The translations under genes were made by a program, and so were the position numbers. Shown here piece after piece: positions 23,011 to 29,208 of a stretch of 29,208 bases of DNA. Position 1 is the first letter of the stretch; each line of letters begins with the position of its first letter. A model generated the notes under the pieces. It had not been told where the DNA came from and did not search any database. It was given only the letters and a program-made list of their open reading frames with translations. The stretch is taken from positions 1 through 29,208 of the forward strand of contig JAIKXV010000071.1 of NCBI GenBank assembly GCA_024683935.1, given 5' to 3'. The DNA comes from Lachnospiraceae bacterium (lineage in GTDB: Bacteria > Bacillota_A > Clostridia > Lachnospirales > Lachnospiraceae).

Positions 23011-26000
23011 CTAAGCCTTGATCCCACGGAATTCGAATTCAAAGTGCAGTGGCTTTTTGACCGGCAGCATGTATTCCGGCAGTACCGGAGCGCCCCAGGC
23101 ATCATCTCCTCCTACTCCCATCTGTTTAAGAGAAAGCCTCACAACCGTATGATGTACAGGCGGCAGCTCGTAGGGATGCCCGGCTTCTTCCAGCTGATCC
23201 GGCGTATACGGTATTGCGGAGAAATCCATACCCCCGATACCGTCTCCCGGAGAAACCGCGCGGAATTCCATACCGAATCCCCGGCTGTCTGATACCCTGG
23301 CCCAGCGCACTCCCGAACGGTTTCCTGTTTCCTGGGGAACTATATACTGCGATACATTCTGTTCTGCCGTACTTTCATAGACTCCGAGCTTCGCACCCTC
23401 TGTCCTGTCACAGTAATTCTCATCCGGCCCAAGGCCATACCAGGTCACCTTTGAGTATTCCTTATCCAGCTTGAACAGGAACCCGAATTCCGGCATAGGC
23501 GGCAGATCTGCCTTCCCGTCATAATCCATTATGACCCTTACCCGGCCATCCTTAAATACCCTGTATGTAGTTTTCACATAGCTCACCGGATCCGAAGGCA
23601 GATATCTGTTCCAGCTGATCTCCAAGCATTCTTTCTTTTCTTTGATAATGGGATATTTCCGCGCTTCACTGCCGTCTTCGTAGGGATCCGATCCCGGAGG
23701 AAGAAAGAGCTGATAATTGCTGGCAAGTTTCCAGAATCCCTGACGGAAAGCCATCCCGTTACCATTGTCGTTCTGGGTAGGAGCTCTCCAGAAATTAGGC
23801 CTGGGCACCGACACCATCATCTCCCTGCCGCAGTATTTATATGATGTGATACCGCCCTTCAGATCGGAAAAGAGGATATGAAAATCATCCCCGTGGATAC
23901 CGGTGTTCATATTTCCCCTTACCACACGGACGGGAGAATAATTAAGGTCTGTCACCGGTTTTTCAAAGGCTTTTACTATGTATGTGCCCTGTCCGAAAGC
24001 CACCTCATATCCCCCGGGGGCGTAATCTGTATCTTCCTTCAGACGGAACGACAGGGTTATCACGTACTCTCCGGGAATATCCTCGTATTCTATCGGTAGT
24101 TCTATAGTTTTTTCAGAAAGGGGCGGAACGCTTATCTCCGGATGAGTTTCAAAGATAAGATCTCCTTCTTTTTCAACAGTCAGCACGCAGTCAAAATCGG
24201 AAGAAGGGGTAAACAGATACTTGTTCCTGATAACTGCCCTTTTGTCGCTGATACTGATCTTTATTCCCTGATAATTATATTTTACCGCCCGGACCTTTCC
24301 TGCGTAGGGACGTCTGTCACCGCTCAGAAGTCCGTTTGCCGAGAAATCATAATCCGTAGGCCTTTCGCCGTGATCTCCGCCGTAAGCAAAGTATTCCTCG
24401 CCGTAACGGTTCTTTTTTCTGATGGTCTGATCCACAAGATCCCAGATAAATCCGCCCTGATAGCGGTCATTCCGTTCGGAGAGCGAAATATAGGTCTGCA
24501 TGTCACCCTGGGCATTCCCCATGGAATGGACATATTCACAGAGGATGAAGGGCTTGTCCTGATGGGACGGAGAGTTGATAAATTCCTCGCATTCAGCAGC
24601 AGAAGGGTACATCCTGGAATACATATCCGTCATATCCGGATATCTGTTGTCCTTATCCCAGTCACCGCCCTCGTAATGAACCAGTCTGTCCGGATCCATT
24701 TTCCTGAACTGATCCGCCATACCCTGTATGACATTTCCGCTGTATGATTCGTTTCCGCAGGACCAGATAAGGATAGAGGGGTGGTTTTTCCCTCTCTGAT
24801 AGGTGGAGTTAGCGCGGTCCAGCAGCATTCCGCAATATTCATCATGATCTCCCGGGATAATTTCATCCACGCCGATCTTTCCCCTGCGGAATTCATCCCA
24901 GACTCCGTGGGTCTCCATGTTATTTTCCGCGATCATATAAATGCCGTATATGTCACAGAGCCTGTATATATATGCGGCGTCCGGATAGTGGCAGGTACGT
25001 ACCGCATTGATGTTGTTTTTCTTCATAAAGAGGATATCGGAAAGCACCGTTTCCGCATCCGGAACCCGGCCTTTGTCGCAGGAAAACTCATGGCGGTTCA
25101 CGCCGTTAAACACAATGCGTTTACCGTTCAGCTTCATGAGACCGTCCTTTATTTCAAAGCGCCGGAATCCGGTTTTTTCCTCAATATATTCCGTGATCTC
25201 TCCCCGGTCGTTTCGTACAGTTAAGGCCAGATCGTAGAGATTCGGATATTCTGCGCTCCAAAGCCCGGGCGCATCTGTTTTTTCCCTGATGACGGTTTTC
25301 TTTTTTGCAGCTTGTTCTCCGGATAAAATAAGCTCGCCTTTATAGAAAAGCTCATATTCTATACTGCCCCCGTCTCTTCCCATATCCATGGTTACTTCCA
25401 GCGTACCCTTTTTCAGGCTGCTGTTTAAAAGAGCACGTATCTTCAGATCGTAAACATGGACTTCGGGTATGGTATAGATATAGACATCCCTGAATATCCC
25501 GCTGAAACGGAAGAAATCCTGATCCTCAAACCAGCTGCCGGAGGTCCACTTGAAAACCTGAACTGCCAGACGGTTCTTTCCCTTGCGAAGATGCTCCGTG
25601 ATATCAAAAGCCGACTCGGTAAAGCTGTCTTCACTGTAGCCTGTGTAGTTTCCGTTCACCCAAAGGGCGAAGCCGGATTCCACTCCGTCGAAATTAATGC
25701 AGACCCTCTGGCCTTTCCAGCTGTCCGGCACCTCAAAAAATGTAACGTAGCTTGCAACAGGATTAAAGATCTCCGGGATCTCTCCGGGTTTTATATCCTC
25801 TATTCCGTCCCAGGGATACTGGATATTCACGTAGGCCGGGGTATCATAGCCCTCCAACTGGATATGTGCCGGCACGGGAATGTCAACCCACCCGGTCACG
25901 TCATAGTCGTCCTCAAAAAACCCGGGAATAGAAGAACTGTAGTTTTTGGCATAGTGGAATTTCCAGACGCCGTTCAGCGATTTTCGTAAAGAACTGATAC

Positions 26001-26115
26001 CCTCCCCGGCTTCCTCCTGATTTCCGTAGGCTATATGATCGGAGTGTACCGGGAGGACATTGACTTTGAATATTTCCGGATCTTTTACTATTGAATAGCT
26101 GAACTTCTTATCCAT
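23011..26115 (-). CDS. lacZ: Beta-galactosidase, glycoside hydrolase family 2
   Basis: Hydrolyses lactose and other beta-galactosides. At 1034 residues it has the length of the LacZ class, with sugar-binding, immunoglobulin-like, TIM-barrel and C-terminal beta-sandwich (small chain) regions in that order. No signal peptide, so cytoplasmic. Motifs: FNGVNRHEF (about 336-344), NAVRTCHYPDA, AENNMETHG, ILIWSCGNES with acid/base E456, and PFILCEYVHSMGN with nucleophile E527; then GGFIWDLVDQ. The C-terminal part includes APTQNDNG and GLGPDENYCDR, typical of the class. It begins 9 bases after the stop of the unknown acidic-tailed gene, with AAGGG as a modest ribosome binding site, so it probably depends on that gene's promoter. 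Confidence 0.97.
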   Translation of the reverse strand: MDKKFSYSIVKDPEIFKVNVLPVHSDHIAYGNQEEAGEGISSLRKSLNGVWKFHYAKNYSSSIPGFFEDDYDVTGWVDIPVPAHIQLEGYDTPAYVNIQYPWDGIEDIKPGEIPEIFNPVASYVTFFEVPDSWKGQRVCINFDGVESGFALWVNGNYTGYSEDSFTESAFDITEHLRKGKNRLAVQVFKWTSGSWFEDQDFFRFSGIFRDVYIYTIPEVHVYDLKIRALLNSSLKKGTLEVTMDMGRDGGSIEYELFYKGELILSGEQAAKKKTVIREKTDAPGLWSAEYPNLYDLALTVRNDRGEITEYIEEKTGFRRFEIKDGLMKLNGKRIVFNGVNRHEFSCDKGRVPDAETVLSDILFMKKNNINAVRTCHYPDAAYIYRLCDIYGIYMIAENNMETHGVWDEFRRGKIGVDEIIPGDHDEYCGMLLDRANSTYQRGKNHPSILIWSCGNESYSGNVIQGMADQFRKMDPDRLVHYEGGDWDKDNRYPDMTDMYSRMYPSAAECEEFINSPSHQDKPFILCEYVHSMGNAQGDMQTYISLSERNDRYQGGFIWDLVDQTIRKKNRYGEEYFAYGGDHGERPTDYDFSANGLLSGDRRPYAGKVRAVKYNYQGIKISISDKRAVIRNKYLFTPSSDFDCVLTVEKEGDLIFETHPEISVPPLSEKTIELPIEYEDIPGEYVITLSFRLKEDTDYAPGGYEVAFGQGTYIVKAFEKPVTDLNYSPVRVVRGNMNTGIHGDDFHILFSDLKGGITSYKYCGREMMVSVPRPNFWRAPTQNDNGNGMAFRQGFWKLASNYQLFLPPGSDPYEDGSEARKYPIIKEKKECLEISWNRYLPSDPVSYVKTTYRVFKDGRVRVIMDYDGKADLPPMPEFGFLFKLDKEYSKVTWYGLGPDENYCDRTEGAKLGVYESTAEQNVSQYIVPQETGNRSGVRWARVSDSRGFGMEFRAVSPGDGIGGMDFSAIPYTPDQLEEAGHPYELPPVHHTVVRLSLKQMGVGGDDAWGAPVLPEYMLPVKKPLHFEFEFRGIKA

Positions 26116-26124
26116 GCTTTACCC

Positions 26125-27450
26125 TTACAGATCTTCCCCGTCCTCGGGATCATTTCCGTCGTTATCATTATCATCGGAACCCGTATTTGGATCCTTCTTC
26201 GGATCATCGGCTTTTCCGTCGTCAAAAAGCTCATCAAGACGCATCCTTGCCGCTTCGTCCCCAAGCTTTGTGTTGATCGCCCTGTCCAGAAGCTCCAGAT
26301 CGGTTTCAAGGGCCTGCTTTGCTTTCTTTGCAGCCTCTATTGCCCTTTTGTTTTTTGAGCCGCTCTGCAGAAATTCATCTGCTGCCTTCAGGGCGTCGCT
26401 GCAGCGTTTCTTCAATTCCTCTGCAGCGGCCAGATTGATATCGTCCCTTCCCGGTTTTAAACCCAGTTTCTGCATGCCGTTGTTGTATTTTTCAAAGCTT
26501 TTTTCAAATGTCTTGTATTCATCCGAATTCTCATCGCCGGCATCTTTCACGCTGTCTCCGGCATCCTCCAGACGCTTAAATCCGGCAGTCTCCTTATCAT
26601 AGGCCTTTCTGAACGCCCTTCCCGTGCGTTCCGTCATCTCGCTGTCCATACGCTTCTTCATGTCACTTCTGACCTGATTGCCCTTTTCCTTCAGAGCCTT
26701 GGATTTCTGCGCTTCCTCTCCTCCCACATCAGAGAGATCCACATACATATTCTTATATTCAACCTCGGCACTGTCCCCTTTGACATTAGGGCGTACCATA
26801 GTAATAATATGTTCTCCGCGCGCCGCGATCAGCGCCAGGTAATTCCTTGCCGCTTCCAGATCCTGGGCAGGATCATTTGAATTTTTGAAAAAATACTGCT
26901 CCTTCAGATAGTTCCTGAATGACATACCATCCACATAGAGACAGTCCAGGACTCCGCTTATTCCCATGCTGCTGTAAAATCCGGAGCCTCCGTCATCGAA
27001 TTTCCCGGCCCAGGCGGTCACCTGATTAAAGAATCTGCGGGCAACCTCCTTTGCCTGCGGAGTAAAGGTGCCCTTCTTCATTACATCCTCAGAAAAGACC
27101 TTCAGCTCCGGTTTTGCTTTTATGATATTCTGACCTTCCTCCGAACGAACTTTGCTGCCTGTGGTCTCTGCTTCGGGATGTGTTTTTTCCTTCTCCTTCA
27201 TTTGGGGGAAAGCAATATCGTTGCTGTTCTGGGTATGCACACGGGTTTGCATCAGAGGACCTCTGTTAGCAAGTTCCTCCACTCTGGTCATAAAAGGCTG
27301 CTGTCCCGGCATGGCATAGGAACCGGTATTGATCCCGCTGTCATTTTCGGTATCAAATACGGATTTACTGGTATTGATGCCGCCTGTTTTATTAAGGTCT
27401 TCCTTCTTTTTCTTGATATTGCCAAGCTGCAGATTTCCGATGTCGCTCAT
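26125..27450 (-). CDS. Unrecognised 441-residue protein with helical C-terminal half and acidic tail
   Basis: I do not recognise a family. Start at 27450 (MSDIGNLQLGN) is set by AAGGAGG just upstream and by the promoter at 27484-27489; longer readings would start upstream of this promoter. Visible parts: residues 1-125 hydrophilic and low in order; 130-240 a more globular stretch with VLDCLYVDGMSFRNYLKEQ and EAARNYLALIAARGEHIITMV; 245-405 strongly helical and charged, coiled-coil-like (EELKKRCSDALKAADEF, RAIEAAKKAKQALETDLEL); 409-441 an Asp-rich tail (GSDDNDNDGNDPEDGEDL). No signal peptide or membrane segment. It is nine bases ahead of lacZ and probably in one transcript with it, though a functional link is not evident. 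Confidence 0.85.
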   Translation of the reverse strand: MSDIGNLQLGNIKKKKEDLNKTGGINTSKSVFDTENDSGINTGSYAMPGQQPFMTRVEELANRGPLMQTRVHTQNSNDIAFPQMKEKEKTHPEAETTGSKVRSEEGQNIIKAKPELKVFSEDVMKKGTFTPQAKEVARRFFNQVTAWAGKFDDGGSGFYSSMGISGVLDCLYVDGMSFRNYLKEQYFFKNSNDPAQDLEAARNYLALIAARGEHIITMVRPNVKGDSAEVEYKNMYVDLSDVGGEEAQKSKALKEKGNQVRSDMKKRMDSEMTERTGRAFRKAYDKETAGFKRLEDAGDSVKDAGDENSDEYKTFEKSFEKYNNGMQKLGLKPGRDDINLAAAEELKKRCSDALKAADEFLQSGSKNKRAIEAAKKAKQALETDLELLDRAINTKLGDEAARMRLDELFDDGKADDPKKDPNTGSDDNDNDGNDPEDGEDL

Positions 27451-27483
27451 GTTCCCTCCTTGCCCGTCTCGAGCTTTTGTCTC

Positions 27484-27491
27484 ATTATACC
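27484..27491 (-). promoter_or_regulatory. Extended -10 promoter for the unknown gene and lacZ
   Basis: Minus-strand TGGTATAAT with a perfect -10 (27489-27484). The nearest -35-like sequence, TCGACA, is 19 bases away. The predicted leader is about 27 bases and includes AAGGAGG, in contrast to the divergent plus-strand gene. Confidence 0.7.
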
Positions 27492-27531
27492 ACTCCAAAC
27501 CATAAGTATGTCGATAATATCGCCGCAAAAA

Positions 27532-27540
27532 TGGTACAAT
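27532..27540 (+). promoter_or_regulatory. Extended -10 promoter of the radical SAM gene, predicted leaderless
   Basis: TGGTACAAT, -10 hexamer at 27535-27540, ending 7 bases before the ATG at 27548. No good -35 and no Shine-Dalgarno sequence. The arrangement AATGRTAYAATAC before the ATG is the same as at the YczE-like gene. Confidence 0.7.
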
Positions 27541-27547
27541 ACAAAAC

Positions 27548-28441
27548 ATGAAATGCGACATCTGCCCCCGGCATTGTATGGCCGACAGGAAAACCAAATT
27601 CGGAGTCTGCGGATCCGGCATAACTCCGCGTATCGCAAGGGCTGCCCTGCATCACTGGGAAGAGCCCTGTATTTCGGGAAAAAGAGGCTCCGGCACCGTC
27701 TTCTTCACAGGCTGCGCCCTGCGATGCGTATTCTGCCAGAACCATGAGATATCCGCTGTCCGGCCGCAGGATAAGGAGCTTCCGGGGATTGAAGCGGATA
27801 CTCCTGAACTGATCCGTATTTTCCATGATCTGCGGGATCAGGGAGCACATAATATAAATCTTGTTACCGCCGACCACTATATACCTGAAATTGCCAAGGC
27901 AGTAAAGGAGGCCCGTTATGAGGGCTTCGATCTCCCCTTCATCTTTAACTGTTCGGGATACGAAACGGTTCAAAGTCTGAAAATGCTGGAAGGGCTTATC
28001 GATATTTATCTGCCGGATTTTAAATACGCGGAAAAGACCCTTGCAAAGGAATTATCGAATGCGGAGGATTATCCCGATGTTGCCGCCGCAGCTCTTTCGG
28101 AAATGGTGAGGCAGCGGCCGGAATGTATATTTGATGAAGAAGGAATGATTAAAAAGGGCGTGATCGTGAGAAACATGCTGCTTCCGAAACATGTCCTGAA
28201 TTCTAAAAAGGTTTTGAAATATCTCCATGAAACGTACGGAGATCAGATATTTATCAGCATAATGAGCCAGTATACCCCGACAGCCAATGTGCCTGACGAG
28301 CATCCTGAGCTAAAGAGGAAAGTAAGCAAAAAAGAATATGATAAGCTTACAGACTACGCCCTGAAACTCGGCATTGAGAACGCATATATCCAGGATCTCT
28401 CATCTTCGGATACCGGCTTTATCCCGGATTTTCAATTGTGA
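27548..28441 (+). CDS. Radical SAM protein related to pyruvate formate-lyase activating enzymes (PflX/COG1313 type)
   Basis: A 297-residue iron-sulfur enzyme using S-adenosylmethionine. The radical SAM triad is TGCALRCVFCQNHEIS, Cys56, Cys60 and Cys63 (CxxxCxxC). Four further cysteines sit at the N terminus (C3, C6, C10, C21; CDICPRHC ... FGVCG), a pattern of the COG1313 group that could bind another cluster. Other family stretches are INLVTADHYIPEI, DIYLPDFKYA and YTPTANV. Its true substrate is unknown; 'pyruvate formate-lyase activating' is only by homology, and no glycyl-radical enzyme gene is near. The start is firm because the conserved cysteines begin at residue 3. A bidirectional terminator follows. 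Confidence 0.92.
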   Translation: MKCDICPRHCMADRKTKFGVCGSGITPRIARAALHHWEEPCISGKRGSGTVFFTGCALRCVFCQNHEISAVRPQDKELPGIEADTPELIRIFHDLRDQGAHNINLVTADHYIPEIAKAVKEARYEGFDLPFIFNCSGYETVQSLKMLEGLIDIYLPDFKYAEKTLAKELSNAEDYPDVAAAALSEMVRQRPECIFDEEGMIKKGVIVRNMLLPKHVLNSKKVLKYLHETYGDQIFISIMSQYTPTANVPDEHPELKRKVSKKEYDKLTDYALKLGIENAYIQDLSSSDTGFIPDFQL

Positions 28442-28468
28442 TGTCAGAAATTAACCTGCCTTAAAAAC

Positions 28469-28498
28469 CCGGCCGGGTTCCGTGAGGAATCCGGCCGG
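28469..28498. terminator. Bidirectional intrinsic terminator between convergent genes
   Basis: Thirteen-base-pair GC-rich stem CCGGCCGGGTTCC/GGAATCCGGCCGG (one G-T pair) with a GTGA loop. The minus strand continues with five T; the plus strand continues with TTATTCGTTGTATT, also T-rich. It can end both the radical SAM gene and the surface-protein gene. Confidence 0.88.
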
Positions 28499-28510
28499 TT
28501 ATTCGTTGTA

Positions 28511-29208
28511 TTAAGATTTTGAGGAGCTGGACGTGCCGGAAGACTTTATCGTGAAGTTTCCGTATCCGATGTAGCCGTCGTAGCGCCCCTTTCCGAAGAC
28601 AATGCCCTGGCTGGTGGCAGAACCGGTGGACGATCCGGTATTATTCTTGTACTGCACGTAGATATCGCTCTTCTTCAGCTTCTTTCCGAAATAAGTAACT
28701 GTAGGGATCGGTTTTACCGGATTGCCGGTGTACCTGTAACTGCTCTTAAACTTGACCTTTGCATCCGTGGTGACATGCATCGGGGTAATAAGGAAGTACC
28801 TCGTAATCTTTCCGGAATAAAAACCGCCTCTCTGGGCTTTAATGATAATGCTGGCCATGCCGGCCTGTTTATTATTCTTGTACTTTATCTTTGCATTATA
28901 GTCTATGCCGGGCTCCAGCTTTTTCCCTGTCTCAGCATCATAAATACCCTCTATTTGAGGTTTGATCTTGCTGCCCGTGTACGGGATCTCAGGGAGTTCC
29001 CCTTCTGCCCAATGACGTTCTTTACCGTCCACTGTCAGCGTCAGATTGACTGAAACCGTGGCATCGCTCAGAGGTTTCTTATCCTTAGCTTTTCTCAGCT
29101 TAAACTTGGGTTTGACGGAATTCTTGAACGATCCTATACCGGTAACCATGACGGTCAGTTTCTTCCCGGCCTTATTTTCTCCTTCAATGGAGCCAATGGT
29201 ATAGTCTA
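28511..29208 (-). CDS. Repeat-containing surface/secreted protein, C-terminal part only
   Basis: The frame is open to the window edge, so only the last 232 residues are seen; the ATG at 29149 is internal. Two copies of a beta-rich repeat are visible: PYTGSKIKPQIEG ... LEPGIDYNAKIKYKNN ... ASIIIKAQRGGFYSGKITRYFLI, and RYTGNPVKPIPTV ... DIYVQYKNN ... GIVFGKGRYDGYIGYGNFTI. This YTG/KP ... DY ... YKNN ... G.Y.G ... F.I pattern is common in extracellular proteins of gut and rumen Clostridia. The protein ends in a Ser-rich stretch (SSGTSSSSKS) with no sorting signal, so any anchor or enzymatic domain must be N-terminal, outside the window. Confidence 0.85.
   Translation of the reverse strand, partial: DYTIGSIEGENKAGKKLTVMVTGIGSFKNSVKPKFKLRKAKDKKPLSDATVSVNLTLTVDGKERHWAEGELPEIPYTGSKIKPQIEGIYDAETGKKLEPGIDYNAKIKYKNNKQAGMASIIIKAQRGGFYSGKITRYFLITPMHVTTDAKVKFKSSYRYTGNPVKPIPTVTYFGKKLKKSDIYVQYKNNTGSSTGSATSQGIVFGKGRYDGYIGYGNFTIKSSGTSSSSKS

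Noticed and set aside
27485..27973. Minus-strand open frame of 162 codons over the radical SAM gene
   Set aside because: It overlaps the conserved cysteine region of the radical SAM gene and the promoter region; the translation looks random.
1..29208. tRNA, rRNA or phage/insertion-sequence content
   Set aside because: No cloverleaf, rRNA stretch, integrase or transposase could be identified by reading both strands.

Overview
The window looks like chromosomal DNA of an anaerobic Clostridia bacterium, most likely Lachnospiraceae. The family-level signals are a type III glutamine synthetase, an msm-type alpha-galactoside locus without its own ATPase, a GH2 beta-galactosidase and a surface protein with YTG...DY...YKNN repeats. 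Genus cannot be fixed from what is visible. Coding density is high, no gap between genes exceeds about 230 bases, and I see no rRNA, tRNA, CRISPR, phage or insertion sequence. All genes but two are on the minus strand, so transcription mostly runs from high to low coordinates.

Layout in minus-strand transcription order. (a) 28511-29208: C-terminal part of a repeat-containing surface protein, facing a plus-strand radical SAM gene (27548-28441) across a shared terminator. (b) 23011-27450: an unrecognised 441-residue acidic-tailed protein, then a lacZ-type beta-galactosidase 9 bases later. (c) 22345-23007: a YczE/YitT-like membrane protein on the plus strand. (d) 15588-22144: AraC-family regulator, GH36 alpha-galactosidase, sugar-binding lipoprotein and two permeases. 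This is the order of the streptococcal msm/raf locus, and a similar 25-base sequence lies before both the regulator and the binding-protein gene. (e) 5391-15450: a nitrogen block of asparagine synthetase, type III glutamine synthetase and the two glutamate synthase subunits. (f) 1-5298: Na+/Ca2+ exchanger-type antiporter, hotdog thioesterase, acetate kinase, an HPr-like protein, a PutP-type Na+/solute symporter and a partial exonuclease III.

Block (d) should import alpha-galactosides and split off galactose, and lacZ handles beta-galactosides. Acetate kinase makes ATP from acetyl phosphate at the end of fermentation. The nitrogen block assimilates ammonium into glutamine, then glutamate and asparagine.

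The most interesting signals are regulatory. First, glnN and asnB both have a good sigma-A-type promoter followed about a dozen bases later by a strong intrinsic terminator, before the ribosome binding site. This suggests premature-termination control of nitrogen assimilation. Second, the two plus-strand genes share a near-identical extended -10 element exactly 7 bases before the ATG with no Shine-Dalgarno sequence, which suggests leaderless mRNAs. Third, a 28-base intergenic repeat family is scattered through the window, often directly before ribosome binding sites, and in one case it supplies the end of a coding region.
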